Assembly: GCA_030446485.1 (NCBI GenBank)
Contig: JAUJNF010000002.1
Span: forward strand, 124,001 to 188,000
Source: Thermoleophilaceae bacterium
Lineage (GTDB): Bacteria > Actinomycetota > Thermoleophilia > Solirubrobacterales > Thermoleophilaceae
DNA length: 64,000 nt
Direction of reading: 5' to 3'
Part shown: positions 42,163 through 50,904 of the stretch, in pieces
Layout of the letters: every line of letters starts with the position of its first letter
Position numbering within the stretch: the first letter of the stretch is position 1
The notes under the pieces: model-generated
What the model was told of the DNA's origin: nothing
What the model saw: only the letters and a program-made list of their open reading frames with translations
Databases searched by the model: none
Position numbers and translations under genes: made by a program

Positions 42163-43407
42163 TCAGGCAGTCGCCGTCGAGCGCGCCTCCAGCCCCGCCG
42201 CCTCACGCAGCAGGTCCTTCTTGTCCGTCTTCTCCCACGTGAAGTCGTGGTCCTCGCGGCCGAAGTGGCCGTAGGCCGCCGTCTTCTGGTAGATCGGCCG
42301 GTGCAGGTCGAGGTACTGCCGGAAGGCGCCCGGGCGCAGGTCGAAGTGCTCGTCGATCAGCTCGACGATCTTCGACTTCGAGACACGCTCGGTGCCGTAG
42401 GTCTCGACCATCACCGACACCGGATGCGCCACCCCGATGGCGTAGGCCACCTGGATCTCGCAGCGGTCCGCGAGCCCCGCGGCCACCAGGTTCTTGGCCA
42501 CGTAGCGCGCGGCGTAGGCCGCCGAGCGATCGACCTTCGACGGGTCCTTGCCCGAGAACGCCCCGCCGCCGTGGCGAGCCATGCCGCCGTAGGTGTCGAC
42601 GATGATCTTGCGGCCGGTGAGCCCGCAGTCGCCCATCGGGCCGCCGATCTCGAACTTGCCGGTCGGGTTCACCAGGAAGTTCTCGAACAGCTTCGACGAC
42701 TCGTACAGCTCCGAGGGCAGGATCGGCTTGGCCACCTGCTCCCAGAGATCGGGCTTGATGAGGGTCTCGGCGTCCACCCCCGGCTTGTGCTGGGTGGAGA
42801 TCAGGATCTTCTCGATCTCGATCGGCTGGTCGTTCTCGTAGCGGATCGTGACCTGCGTCTTCCCGTCGGGACGGAGGTAGGGCACGAGCTCGGCGTGGCG
42901 GACCGCCGCCAGGCGCTGCGCCAGCTTGTGCGCGAGCGAGATCGGGAGCGGCATCAGCTCCTTGGTCTCGCGCGTCGCGTAGCCGAACATCATGCCCTGG
43001 TCGCCCGCGCCGAAGACGTCGAGCGCGTCCTCGTCGCCCGGGTCCTTGCGCGACTCGTAGGCGTGGTCGACACCCTGGGCGATGTCCGGCGACTGCTCGT
43101 CTATGGAGGTGACCACCGCGCAGGTCTTGGCGTCGAAGCCCGTGCGGGCGTCGTTGTAGCCGATGCGGTCGACGGTCTCGCGGACGATCTTCGGCACGTC
43201 CACGTACACGTCGGTGGTGATCTCCCCGGAGACCACCACGAGGCCGGTGTTCACGAGCGTCTCGCAGGCCACCCGGCCGCCGGGATCCTCGGCCATCACG
43301 GCGTCCAGCACGCCGTCCGAGATCTGATCGGCCATCTTGTCGGGATGGCCCTCGGTGACCGACTCCGAGGTGAAGAGGTACTCGTTGTCTGAAAGTTGTG
43401 TGCTCAT
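42163..43407 (-). CDS. metK: S-adenosylmethionine synthetase
   Basis: Makes SAM from methionine and ATP. 414 residues starting [35 protein letters not shown], which is the canonical ATP/methionine-binding N-terminus. [24 protein letters not shown] (P-loop-like) and [30 protein letters not shown] are the other signatures, and all catalytic His, Asp and Lys positions look intact. It begins 12 bp after the der stop on the same strand, so it is the last gene of the aro-cmk-der run and has no room for a SAM riboswitch. It supplies the cofactor for several methyltransferases in this window. Confidence 0.97.
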   Translation of the reverse strand: MSTQLSDNEYLFTSESVTEGHPDKMADQISDGVLDAVMAEDPGGRVACETLVNTGLVVVSGEITTDVYVDVPKIVRETVDRIGYNDARTGFDAKTCAVVTSIDEQSPDIAQGVDHAYESRKDPGDEDALDVFGAGDQGMMFGYATRETKELMPLPISLAHKLAQRLAAVRHAELVPYLRPDGKTQVTIRYENDQPIEIEKILISTQHKPGVDAETLIKPDLWEQVAKPILPSELYESSKLFENFLVNPTGKFEIGGPMGDCGLTGRKIIVDTYGGMARHGGGAFSGKDPSKVDRSAAYAARYVAKNLVAAGLADRCEIQVAYAIGVAHPVSVMVETYGTERVSKSKIVELIDEHFDLRPGAFRQYLDLHRPIYQKTAAYGHFGREDHDFTWEKTDKKDLLREAAGLEARSTATA

Positions 43408-43419
43408 AGGGTGGCGAGA

Positions 43420-44763
43420 CTACCGGGCCGCCGCCTCAGAACCCCGCCCCTGCCGGCCGCGCGGCGGGTCGTCCTTGCCCCTGAACTCGATGATCAGCGG
43501 GATCCCCTCCAGCCCGTACCGCTCGCGCAGCTGGTTCTCCAGGAAGAAGGCGTAGTCGCGCGTCAGGCGGCTGCGATCGGAGATCTGCACCGCGAAGCGC
43601 GGCGGGCGGACGTCGTACTGGGCCATGTAGTAGAGGCGCATCCGCCGCCCTCTGATCGTGGGGGGCTGGCGCGCCGCCTGGAGATCGGACAGCAGGCGGT
43701 TGAGGTCGGGGGTCGGCAGGCGCTGGCCCAGCCGCTCCGCAAGCACGAGCGACTGGCTGAGCAGCCGCCGTATCCCCCGTCCCGTGGTGGCCGAGGCCGT
43801 CATCACCTTCGGGCGCAGCCGCAGCTTGCTGGCCACGCGCGCCCGCGCGAAGTCGAGGTCGGGCTGGGCGACGTCCCACTTGTTGAGCACCATCACGGTC
43901 GCGCAGTCGGCCTTCATGGCCAGCTCGGCGATGCGAAAGTCCTCGCTCGTGATGCCGTCCGCGCTGTCGCACACCACGAGCGCCACGTCGGCCCGCTCCG
44001 CGGCGCGCTCGGAGCGGATCTGGGCGTAGTAGTCGACGGTGCCCCCCACCTTGGCTCGCCGGCGCAGGCCCGCGGTGTCCACGAGCACGATCTCGCGGCC
44101 CTCGAAGCTCAGCCGGGTGTCGATGGCGTCGCGCGTGGTGCCCGCCACGTCGGAGACGATCACCCGCTCCTCTCCGAGAAAGGCGTTCACCAGCGAGGAC
44201 TTGCCCACGTTGGGGCGCCCGATCACCGCCAGGCGCACGACGTCCTCCTCGGCCTCCGGCTCGGTGGCCTCGAGCCGCTCGGTCAGCCGGTCGAGCAGGT
44301 CTCCGGTGCCGAGGCCCTGCGTGGCCGACACGGCCACGGGCTCGCCCAGGCCGAGGCTCCAGAAGGCGGCGGCCTCGGGCTGCAGCCCCGCGGCGTCGAC
44401 CTTGTTGGCGGCCACGAGCACCGGCACCGGCGCGCGCTGCAGCTCCCTGGCCAGCTCGCGATCGCCCGGGCGCGGGCCGGCCCGGGCGTCCACCACTAGC
44501 ACCGCCGCCGCCGACTCGGCCACCGCTCGCCGGGCCTGGGCGCCGACGGCCTTCGCCATGTCGCCCTCCTCCTCGCGGTCGACCCCGCCGGTGTCGACCA
44601 GCAGGAAGCGGCGCCCGTTCCACTCGGTCTCGATCTCCTTGCGGTCGCGCGTGACGCCCGAGGTCTCGTGCACCACGGCCTCGCGGGTCTGCGACAGGCG
44701 GTTGACGAGCGTCGACTTGCCGACGTTCGGGTAGCCGACGACGGCCACCTTTGGCAGCGCCAT
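43420..44763 (-). CDS. der: Ribosome-assembly GTPase Der (EngA)
   Basis: Double-GTPase needed for 50S subunit maturation. From ATG 44763, [24 protein letters not shown] is the first G1 motif and [23 protein letters not shown] the second. Each domain also shows G3 (DTGG and DTAGLRR) and G4 (NKVD and NKWD). The C-terminal KH-like domain ends with [43 protein letters not shown], the family hallmark. 447 residues. I trim the ORF from 45189 because the part before residue 1 is a shadow of cmk. cmk lies 28 bp upstream. Confidence 0.96.
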   Translation of the reverse strand: MALPKVAVVGYPNVGKSTLVNRLSQTREAVVHETSGVTRDRKEIETEWNGRRFLLVDTGGVDREEEGDMAKAVGAQARRAVAESAAAVLVVDARAGPRPGDRELARELQRAPVPVLVAANKVDAAGLQPEAAAFWSLGLGEPVAVSATQGLGTGDLLDRLTERLEATEPEAEEDVVRLAVIGRPNVGKSSLVNAFLGEERVIVSDVAGTTRDAIDTRLSFEGREIVLVDTAGLRRRAKVGGTVDYYAQIRSERAAERADVALVVCDSADGITSEDFRIAELAMKADCATVMVLNKWDVAQPDLDFARARVASKLRLRPKVMTASATTGRGIRRLLSQSLVLAERLGQRLPTPDLNRLLSDLQAARQPPTIRGRRMRLYYMAQYDVRPPRFAVQISDRSRLTRDYAFFLENQLRERYGLEGIPLIIEFRGKDDPPRGRQGRGSEAAAR

Positions 44764-44791
44764 CAGGCGGCGCGGCGGGCCGAGGCCATGC

Positions 44792-45409
44792 CTACCTGCG
44801 GACCGTGCGCGCGAGCCCGGCGATCTGGGTGACCACGTCCTCGACCGTGCGGTCCGTGCTGTCGATCTCGATCGCGTCGACGGCGGCTCGCAGGGGCGAG
44901 TGCTCGCGCGTGCTGTCCTGCTCGTCTCGCAGGGTCTGGTCGCGCAGCACGGTGCGCCAGTCGGTCGCGAGCTGGCCGGCCCGACGCCTGGCCCGCTCCT
45001 CGGGGGACGCCGTGAGGAAGACCTTGAGCTCCGCCCCGGGGCACACGACGGTGCCGATGTCGCGGCCCTCGGCCACCCAGTCGCCCTCGGCCAGCAGCTT
45101 GCGCTGGCGCTCGACGAGCGCGTCGCGCACGGAGCGCACGGTGGCGATCCGGGACGCGGCCTCGGAGGCCTCGGTGGTGCGGATGACATCGGTCACGTCG
45201 CGGTCGCCGACGAGCACGCGCTCGCCCAGGCGGATGTCGAGGTTGGCGGCCTGCTGGCCGAGATGGCCCTCGCCGGCGCTGTCGAGGGCCACCGCCGCGG
45301 CGCGGTACATCGCCCCGGAATCGAGGTAGGTGAAGTTGAGCTTCTCGGCGAGAAGCCGGGCCACGGTGCTCTTCCCCGCGCCGGCCGGCCCGTCGATGGC
45401 CACGACCAT
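44792..45409 (-). CDS. cmk: Cytidylate kinase
   Basis: Phosphorylates CMP and dCMP. The P-loop is [33 protein letters not shown], and the CMP-binding and lid regions follow ([35 protein letters not shown]). The 205-residue length is slightly under the usual ~220. It lies between aroA (10-bp gap) and der, the arrangement aroA-cmk-der seen in many actinobacteria and firmicutes. The start lies close to the aroA stop at 45420, so the genes are certainly co-transcribed. Confidence 0.96.
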   Translation of the reverse strand: MVVAIDGPAGAGKSTVARLLAEKLNFTYLDSGAMYRAAAVALDSAGEGHLGQQAANLDIRLGERVLVGDRDVTDVIRTTEASEAASRIATVRSVRDALVERQRKLLAEGDWVAEGRDIGTVVCPGAELKVFLTASPEERARRRAGQLATDWRTVLRDQTLRDEQDSTREHSPLRAAVDAIEIDSTDRTVEDVVTQIAGLARTVRR

Positions 45410-45419
45410 GTGGTGCAGG

Positions 45420-46718
45420 CTACTTGCGGAGGGCGGCCAGGTCGCGCTCGAACGTCGGGTACGACACCGACGCCGCCTCTACCCCCACCACCTCGACGCC
45501 CTCCTCGGAGGCCAGCCCGGCCACGGCGCCGAGCATGGCCAGGCGGTGGTCGCCGCGGGCCTCGAGCGAGCCACCCCGAAGCCCGCCCCCGCCCCGCACC
45601 GCGAAGCCGTCGGCGGTGCCCTCGATGTCGGCGCCGAGGGCGCGCAGGCCGTCGACCACTCCGGCGATCCGGTCCGACTCCTTGTGGCGGAGCTCGCTTG
45701 CCCCCCGCACCGCCGTCTCGCCGTCGGCGAAGCACCCGAGCAGGGCCACGAGCGGCAGCTCGTCGATCGCCAGCGGCACCTCGTCGGCCTCGACCACGGT
45801 GCCCACGAGCGGCGCCGCGGCCACGTCGATCTCCCCGGTCGGCTCGGCATCGGCCACCGTTCCCACCTCCTCGAGGTCGCCGAGCAGCACCGCGCCCATC
45901 CGCTGGGCGATGCGCAGGAAGCCGGTGCGCGTCCAGTTCAACCCCACGTCCGCGATCACCACGCGCGAGCGCGGCACCAGGCAGGCGGCGGCCACCAGGA
46001 AGGCCGCCGATGAGGCGTCCCCCGGCACGACGACGTCGTCGAGCTCCAGCTCGTCGACCTGCGAGATGCGCGCGGTCCGGCCCTCGCGCACGAACGGGGC
46101 GCGCGCGCCGGAGAGCATGCGCTCGGTGTGGTCCCGGCTCGGCCGGGGCTCGGTGACCGCCGTCTGGCCCTCGGCCAGCATGCCCGCGATCAACAGGCAC
46201 GACTTCACCTGGGCGCTTGCCACGGGCAGCTCGTGCTCCAGGCCCATGAGCTCGGCGCCGTGCACGGTCAGCGGGGGAAAGCGGCCCTCGCGCGCCTCCA
46301 CGGTGGCCCCCATCAGCCGCAGAGGCTCCGCCACGCGGTCGACCGGGCGGGCGCGGATCGAGGCGTCGCCGTCGAGCGTCCAGGCGCCGCCCGGCTGCCC
46401 CGCGAGCCAACCCGGGAGCATGCGCATCAGCGTGCCGGCGTTGCCCACGTCCAGCAGCCCGCCGGTGGTCTCGAAAGCGGTGTGCAGCCCCACGCCGCGG
46501 ATCACGAGCTCGGCCTCTGTGCCCTCGACGCCCGCCCCCAGGGACTGGATCGCCTTGAGGGTCGAGTCGGTGTCGTCCGACCTGAGGTAGTTGCGGATCG
46601 TGACGGGGTCGGCCGTCATCGCGCCGAGCAGCGCCGCGCGGTGTGAGATCGACTTGTCGGCCGGAGGGGTGACCGTGCCGCGCAGCGGTCCGGCCGGGTC
46701 GAAGCGGCGGGTGCCCAC
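45420..46718 (-). CDS. aroA: 3-phosphoshikimate 1-carboxyvinyltransferase (EPSP synthase)
   Basis: Sixth step of the shikimate pathway. From GTG 46718 the protein begins GTRRFDPAGPLRGTVTPPADKSISHRAALLGAM, with the PEP/shikimate-binding DKSISHR. LDVGNAGTLMRMLPG is the second signature, where family members have GNAGT. RDHTERML, VPGDASSAAFLVAAA and RHKESDRIAGVVDGLRALGADI with FAVRGGG are also present. 432 residues. The motif around GNAGTLMR lacks obvious glyphosate-insensitive signatures, but I do not classify it. The GTG follows the tyrA stop by 5 bp. Confidence 0.95.
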   Translation of the reverse strand: MGTRRFDPAGPLRGTVTPPADKSISHRAALLGAMTADPVTIRNYLRSDDTDSTLKAIQSLGAGVEGTEAELVIRGVGLHTAFETTGGLLDVGNAGTLMRMLPGWLAGQPGGAWTLDGDASIRARPVDRVAEPLRLMGATVEAREGRFPPLTVHGAELMGLEHELPVASAQVKSCLLIAGMLAEGQTAVTEPRPSRDHTERMLSGARAPFVREGRTARISQVDELELDDVVVPGDASSAAFLVAAACLVPRSRVVIADVGLNWTRTGFLRIAQRMGAVLLGDLEEVGTVADAEPTGEIDVAAAPLVGTVVEADEVPLAIDELPLVALLGCFADGETAVRGASELRHKESDRIAGVVDGLRALGADIEGTADGFAVRGGGGLRGGSLEARGDHRLAMLGAVAGLASEEGVEVVGVEAASVSYPTFERDLAALRK

Positions 46719-46723
46719 GCGGG

Positions 46724-47797
46724 CTATGCGGCCGGGACGATCGGGACGTCGAGCTCGGCCACCAGCTCGCGGGCCCGGGCCGCCGCATCGTCGCCCGCGA
46801 TCCACAGGGTGATCTGACCGGAGCGCATGTCGGGCGCGGGGGCGAGCGCCATGTCGGAGATGTTGATGCCCGCCCGGCCGAGGGCCAGCGCCACGTCGGC
46901 CACGACGCCCGGGCGGTTGGGCACAGAGGCGCGGAGCTCGTGCACAGGGCCGCCGGCCACATCGGCCTCGAGCAGGCGCCTGCGGTCCTCGCGCGCCGCG
47001 TTGTTCCACGCCGTTATGGCCGGGGCGTCCTCGGCTCGCAGCTTCGCGGACACCTCGGCCAGCTCGTGGGTCATCGCGTCGATCTCGTCGGCGATGGCCT
47101 CCGCGTTGGAGAGGTAGATGTCGGTCCAGATGCTCGAGTTCGCGCCGGCCACGCGGGTCACGTCGCGGAAGCTCGGGCCGACGCGCGGGCGCTGCTCCCC
47201 GCTCGCCGAGGCGGAGGGCGAGCTGCGAGACCAGCACGTTGGCGAGCACGTGCGGCAGGTGGCTGACCGTGGCGAGCATCCGGTCGTGCGACTCGGCGTC
47301 GATGGCCACGGGCGGGCCCCCAGCGCGGCGATCACGCGGTGCAGGCGCTCTAGCACGATGCCCGAGGAGGTATTCGACGGCGTGAGGTACCAGACGGCGC
47401 CGTCGAAGAGGTCGGCGCGTGCGTGCTCCACACCGGCGGTCTCCGCGCCGGCGATGGGGTGCCCGCCCACGAAGCGCTCGTCCGTGAAGGACTCGGCGAG
47501 CTGGCGCTTGACCGAGCCGACATCGCTCACGGCGCACCCGGCCGGAGCGGCCGCCAGCGCCGCCGCGACCTGCTCGGGCAGCGCGCCCACCGGCGCGCAG
47601 CAGAAGCACACATCGGCACCGTCGAGCGCCTCTTCGGGCGAGCCGGCGGCGCGGTCGATCGCCGACAGCTCGACCGCGCGCGCCAAGCGGTCCGGCGAAC
47701 GGCCGGAGCCGACCACCTCGACGTCCTCCATCCCCTCGCGGGCGGCGAGGCCGATGGAGCCGCCGATCAGCCCGACGCCGAGGACGGCGATCTTCAT
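46724..47797 (-). CDS. tyrA: Prephenate dehydrogenase (two frameshifts)
   Basis: Oxidative decarboxylation of prephenate in tyrosine synthesis. From ATG 47797 MKIAVLGVGLIGGSIGLAARE is the NAD-binding motif, and VSDVGSVKRQLAESFTDERFVGGHPIAGAETAG is the diagnostic catalytic segment. Frame changes near 47320 and 47205 bracket PVAIDAESHDRMLATVSHLPHVLANVLVSQLALRLG, which belongs to the same protein in another frame. After SFRDVTRVAGANSSIWTDIYLSNAEA the C-terminal ~80 residues form an ACT-like regulatory domain (ELRASVPNRPGVVADVALALGRAGINISDMAL), suggesting allosteric control by an aromatic amino acid. Upstream the frame continues without a stop into the PIN toxin gene. Confidence 0.9.
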   Translation of the reverse strand: MKIAVLGVGLIGGSIGLAAREGMEDVEVVGSGRSPDRLARAVELSAIDRAAGSPEEALDGADVCFCCAPVGALPEQVAAALAAAPAGCAVSDVGSVKRQLAESFTDERFVGGHPIAGAETAGVEHARADLFDGAVWYLTPSNTSSGIVLERLHRVIAALGARPWPSTPSRTTGCSPRSATCRTCSPTCWSRSSPSASASGEQRPRVGPSFRDVTRVAGANSSIWTDIYLSNAEAIADEIDAMTHELAEVSAKLRAEDAPAITAWNNAAREDRRRLLEADVAGGPVHELRASVPNRPGVVADVALALGRAGINISDMALAPAPDMRSGQITLWIAGDDAAARARELVAELDVPIVPAA

Positions 47798-48178
47798 CGC
47801 GGGCCCTCCAGCGAGTCGCCGCAGCCGCTCGTCGAAGGTGAGCAACTCAGCGCCCGCCACACGAGCGCAGGCCAGGGCAAGGGCATCGCCGAGTCGCAGG
47901 GACCGGTGCTTGGCGCGGAGCTCGGCCGCCAGCCGCGCGGCCGCGCGGTCGATCGCCACGACCTCGACGCCGATCTTGTCCAGGAAACCGTCGACGTGCT
48001 CTGCCTGCTTTGCGCGCACCGGCTGGACCATCACCTCGGCATACACGCTGGCGGCCATCTGCAGCGAGGCGCGGCGGTCATTGAGGCGCTGCAGCTCCGA
48101 GATTGCGCGCTGATGATGCGGATCGTCCGCCCCCAGGATGCCGATGACGACGCTGGCGTCGAGCGCTACCGGTCCCAC
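47798..48178 (-). CDS. PIN-domain toxin (VapC-like) running in frame into tyrA
   Basis: About 127 residues before the tyrA ATG. PIN landmarks: VALDASVVIGILGADDPHH (first Asp), ASVYAEVMVQPVR (Glu), LRLGDALALACARVAGAELLTFDERLRRL (last two acidic positions). These four sites would form the RNase active centre. The paired antitoxin gene overlaps its start by 13 bp. No stop codon separates LRRLAGGPA from the tyrA Met, so the ORF 46724-48178 encodes toxin and dehydrogenase in one frame. Either a stop was lost by fusion or an indel hides it. Confidence 0.85.
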
Positions 48179-48378
48179 TCGTCCCGGAGCCGGTCGAGGT
48201 AGCCGGGCGGGTAGCGGACCGTGCCGGCGTAGCGCTCGAGGATGTCGTCCAAGCGCTCAACCTCCAGCCGGCCGCGGCCGGCGGCGCGGACCTGAAGTAC
48301 GTCGCCCGGTCCCAGCCCAGCTTCTCTCAGGACATGGACAGGGACCGTGATCTGGTTCTTGCTGGACAGCTTAGCCAT
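48166..48378 (-). CDS. AbrB/SpoVT-family antitoxin
   Basis: 70 residues. The swapped-hairpin DNA-binding domain is AKLSSKNQITVPVHVLREAGLGPGDVLQVRAAGRGRLEVERL, matching the AbrB/MazE-like consensus K....QITIP..VR..LGL..GD. The C-terminal ~25 residues (RYAGTVRYPPGYLDRLRDEWDR) should contact the toxin. It precedes and overlaps the PIN gene, giving a complete type II toxin-antitoxin pair wedged between DAHP synthase and tyrA. A palindrome lies just upstream of its start. Confidence 0.9.
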   Translation of the reverse strand: MAKLSSKNQITVPVHVLREAGLGPGDVLQVRAAGRGRLEVERLDDILERYAGTVRYPPGYLDRLRDEWDR

Positions 48379-48379
48379 G

Positions 48380-48408
48380 CCTTTACCAGGCTAACACTAA
48401 GGTAAAGG
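48380..48408. promoter_or_regulatory. Palindrome upstream of the AbrB antitoxin, overlapping the DAHP synthase stop
   Basis: CCTTTACC (48380-48387) and GGTAAAGG (48401-48408) are perfect arms with a 13-nt spacer, 2 bp from the antitoxin start at 48378. The spacer holds the DAHP synthase stop codon (48397-48399). It is a likely autoregulatory site for the antitoxin, which binds DNA as an AbrB-type dimer. Confidence 0.6.
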
Positions 48409-49503
48409 TCCATCGGTGTTCCGCCGGGCCCGCACCGCTCCGGCCAGCCCGTCGAGCACCCCGGCCGTCGTCTCCCAGTCCATGCACGCGTCGGTGATCG
48501 ACTGCCCGTACACGAGCGCCTTCCCGCCCTCGAGGTCCTGCCGTCCGGCGGCGAGGAAGGACTCGAGCATGACCCCGACGATCGGGCGGCGGCCGCTCGC
48601 CACCTGCGCCCCCACGTCGGCGGCCACGGCCGGCTGCCGCGCGGGGTCCTTGCCGCTGTTGTCGTGAGAGGCGTCGATCACCACGCGCTCGGGCAGGCCG
48701 GCGGCCCGCAGCCTCTCCAGCGCGTGGTCCACCGCGGCCGGGGCGTAGTTGGGCTCGCCGCGCCCCCCGCGCAGGATCACGTGGCAGTCGCGGTTGCCGA
48801 GCGTGTACAGGATCGCCGGCGTACCGCTCTTCTCCACCCCCGCGAAGGCGTGGCTGGCCGCGGCGGCCCGGACCGCGTCGACCGCCACCTGGACGTCGCC
48901 GTCGGTGCGGTTCTTGAAGCCCACGGGCATCGAGAGGCCGGAGCCGAGCTGGCGGTGTATCTGGCTCTCGGTGGTGCGGGCGCCGATCGCGCCCCACGCG
49001 ACGGTGTCCGAGATGTACTGCGGCGTGATCGGGTCGAGGAACTCGCAGCCCACCGGCAGCCCGAGGGCAAGCACCTCGAGCAGCAGCTCGCGGGCCATTC
49101 GCAGGCCCCGGTTCACGTCGCCCGAGCCGTCGAGATGAGGGTCGTTGATCAGGCCCTTCCAACCCGTGGTGGTGCGCGGCTTCTCGAAGTAGACGCGCAT
49201 CACCACGCACAGGTCCTCGCGCAGCACCTCGGCGTGCCCGGCCAGGCGGCGGGCGTAGTCCCGCGCCGCCGCGGGGTCGTGCACGCTGCACGGGCCGACC
49301 ACGGCCAGCAAGCGGTCGTCGGTGCCGTCCAGGATGGCCGCCACCTCCTCGCGGCCGCGCAGCACGACCTCCTCCTGCTCCGGCTGCAGCGGGAGGTCGT
49401 CCAGCAGGCGCTCGGGGCTCGTGAGCGCCACCACCCGCTCGATGCGGCGGTCGCTTACGCCCTCGCCTCTCATCACAACCATGTCCTGACCTTTCGAAAT
49501 CAC
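48397..49503 (-). CDS. 3-deoxy-7-phosphoheptulonate (DAHP) synthase, class I (AroF/G/H type)
   Basis: First step of aromatic amino-acid synthesis. 368 residues: LLAVVGPCSVHDPAAARDYARRLA (PEP-binding), VVMRVYFEKPRTTTGWKGLINDPHLDGSGDVNRGLRMAR, GCEFLDPITPQYISDTVAWGAIGARTTESQIHRQL, FKNRTDGDVQVAVDA and VIDASHDNSGKDP with metal ligands. This is the AroAI-alpha group known from proteobacteria and some actinobacteria. An aromatic leader peptide and hairpins precede it, suggesting attenuation. The ATG at 49503 has MVVMRGEG as an alternative internal start. The paralogue (F, G or H) cannot be chosen from sequence alone. Confidence 0.93.
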   Translation of the reverse strand: MISKGQDMVVMRGEGVSDRRIERVVALTSPERLLDDLPLQPEQEEVVLRGREEVAAILDGTDDRLLAVVGPCSVHDPAAARDYARRLAGHAEVLREDLCVVMRVYFEKPRTTTGWKGLINDPHLDGSGDVNRGLRMARELLLEVLALGLPVGCEFLDPITPQYISDTVAWGAIGARTTESQIHRQLGSGLSMPVGFKNRTDGDVQVAVDAVRAAAASHAFAGVEKSGTPAILYTLGNRDCHVILRGGRGEPNYAPAAVDHALERLRAAGLPERVVIDASHDNSGKDPARQPAVAADVGAQVASGRRPIVGVMLESFLAAGRQDLEGGKALVYGQSITDACMDWETTAGVLDGLAGAVRARRNTDGPLP

Positions 49504-49557
49504 CTGGGGAGAACCTACTGACGGTGCTGCGGTGGGCCGTGAAGGGCCCGTGAAGGC

Positions 49558-49611
49558 GGCGTCCGGCGGGGAGCTGCGGTCGGCGGCTGCGAAGCCGCGC
49601 GGCCGGACGCC
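49558..49611 (-). promoter_or_regulatory. Attenuator-like hairpins between the leader peptide and DAHP synthase
   Basis: GGCGTCCGGC (49558-49567) and GCCGGACGCC (49602-49611) form a perfect 10-bp stem, and inside it GCGGCT-gcga-AGCCGC forms a smaller stem. The outer arm touches the leader-peptide stop at 49611. Ribosome stalling at aromatic codons could shift the balance between alternative structures. No U-tract is obvious. Confidence 0.5.
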
Positions 49612-49700
49612 TAGCTAAATCGCCAGGTGCGATAGACACGCCAGGAGGCGCCCGTGGGGGCGCTCAGGGGTACGGCGGGCGTGTCGAGGTGCTGCATCAT
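49611..49700 (-). CDS. Aromatic leader peptide upstream of DAHP synthase
   Basis: A 29-codon frame, MMQHLDTPAVPLSAPTGA then SWRVYRTWRFS, ending at TAG 49611-49613. Trp, Tyr, Trp and Phe cluster in the last ten codons, just before the hairpins. This is the architecture of ribosome-mediated attenuators controlling aromatic amino-acid genes. The longer ORF from 49796 has no purpose and lacks a family, whereas MM at 49700 has a clean start. The gene is too short for standard annotation. Confidence 0.68.
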   Translation of the reverse strand: MMQHLDTPAVPLSAPTGASWRVYRTWRFS

Positions 49701-49770
49701 CAGGGGTTGTAGCACGGATCGGCCACGGTGGGGCCGGGCTTGAGTGCTGGATCGTCGGGCAACGACCCGC

Positions 49771-50787
49771 TCAGCCGCGCTTGTAGCGGCTGGCAACGTA
49801 TTCCTCCACCCAGGCTCTGGAGCTCCGCCAGCTACCGTCGGCGGCCTTCGCGGCCTTCAGCCGCCCTCTGGTGGCAGCGACGCGCAGGGCGTTGGCGGAC
49901 AGCTCGTCGGTCTCGAGCGCCGGCAGCGGTACAAGCCGTGCGGGCCCGGCGATCGCCGGGACGACGAACCTGTAGAGGTTGTCCAGCACGGCGCGCGCCA
50001 GGAGCTCTCCGAGCGGCCCGAGGTCGCCTTGGTCGGCTCGGCGGAGCGCGGCCAGGTACCGGCTGCGATCGCGCTTGTAGACGATCGCCGGCGGAAGCCC
50101 CAGGCGTACCAGCAGGAGATTGAGGACCAGCCGGCCGGCACGGCCGTTGCCGTCGAGGAACGGGTGGATCTGCTCGAAGCGGGCGTGCAAGGACGCGAGC
50201 GCCTCGGCGAGCTTCGCCTCATCCACTGTGCCGAGAGCCCGCGCGTCCGTCACCCAGTCGCGGATGAGCACCGGTACCTCTGTCCAGGCGGGGGGCCGCA
50301 TTCCGGCTGGAAACTTCTCGATGTCGTGCTCGCGAAACGAACCGGGGCCTTCGCGCTCGGTCGCCTGCGGATGTGGCGCCACCTCCCACACCGGTGTCAT
50401 CGCGAGAGCGTGTACGTGACGTACCTCCGAGAGCGAGATCAGTCCGTCGTCCACCCAGTCGCCGGGGTGGATCCCCCGTCCGTAGACCCAGTCGGCGGCG
50501 GTGGCATATCCGCGAACCTCCAGGTACTCGCGGAGCTCCTTGTTTCCGACGGCGCGGCCCTCGGAGAGCAGCTGCTCGACCTGCCGGAGAACGAGCGTGT
50601 TTCCCTCGATCGCGGTTGAGTGGTGCGCCTCCTCCAGCCAGATCCCACGCCAGATGCCCTCGGCCTCGGCGGGCAACGGGAGTCCACCAAGGCGTTCCCG
50701 CAGCTCACCGACCTGCAGGCGCAGACGCTCGTAGACCGCGGCCCGGGACGGGCGCCCGCGCGCCCGTGATTTGTTCGGTCTGGCCAT
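49771..50787 (-). CDS. Fic-domain protein, probable AMP-transferase, class II with N-terminal inhibitory motif
   Basis: 338 residues. The core motif is HPFLDGNGRAGR at 208-219, with the catalytic His and the Asn/Arg of the anion hole in place. An inhibitory motif STAIEGN at 57-62 matches the class II (S/T)xxxE(G/N) autoinhibitory helix. The N-terminus is basic (ARPNKSRARGRPSRAA). A C-terminal wHTH-like region is possible (ADGSWRSSRAWVEEYVASRYKRG). Such proteins transfer AMP, sometimes other NMPs or phosphate, to proteins. The gene separates the leader/DAHP synthase locus from hisC-aroH. Repeated ACCGAACA boxes lie at its start. Confidence 0.92.
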   Translation of the reverse strand: MARPNKSRARGRPSRAAVYERLRLQVGELRERLGGLPLPAEAEGIWRGIWLEEAHHSTAIEGNTLVLRQVEQLLSEGRAVGNKELREYLEVRGYATAADWVYGRGIHPGDWVDDGLISLSEVRHVHALAMTPVWEVAPHPQATEREGPGSFREHDIEKFPAGMRPPAWTEVPVLIRDWVTDARALGTVDEAKLAEALASLHARFEQIHPFLDGNGRAGRLVLNLLLVRLGLPPAIVYKRDRSRYLAALRRADQGDLGPLGELLARAVLDNLYRFVVPAIAGPARLVPLPALETDELSANALRVAATRGRLKAAKAADGSWRSSRAWVEEYVASRYKRG

Positions 50788-50850
50788 GAACTAAATGTAC
50801 CGAACAACAGGCAAAGTGTGCAGGTCACCGCAATGAAACCGTACCGAACA
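50772..50850. promoter_or_regulatory. Three ACCGAACA boxes at the fic start
   Basis: The octamer occurs as TGTTCGGT at 50772-50779 (inside the first codons), and as GTACCGAACA at 50797-50806 and 50841-50850. One is inverted relative to the others. The region is AT-rich compared with its surroundings. Such spacing suits an autoregulatory DNA-binding site. The binding protein is unknown. Confidence 0.45.
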
Positions 50851-50904
50851 CTTAAACGCGGCCCGCGCTGGCCGCCTTTGCGCCGGCGACGGCGGTCCAG
50901 CGTG

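Noticed and set aside
43408-43419. SAM riboswitch upstream of metK
   Set aside because: metK starts 12 bp after the der stop, so there is no leader region in which a riboswitch could fit.
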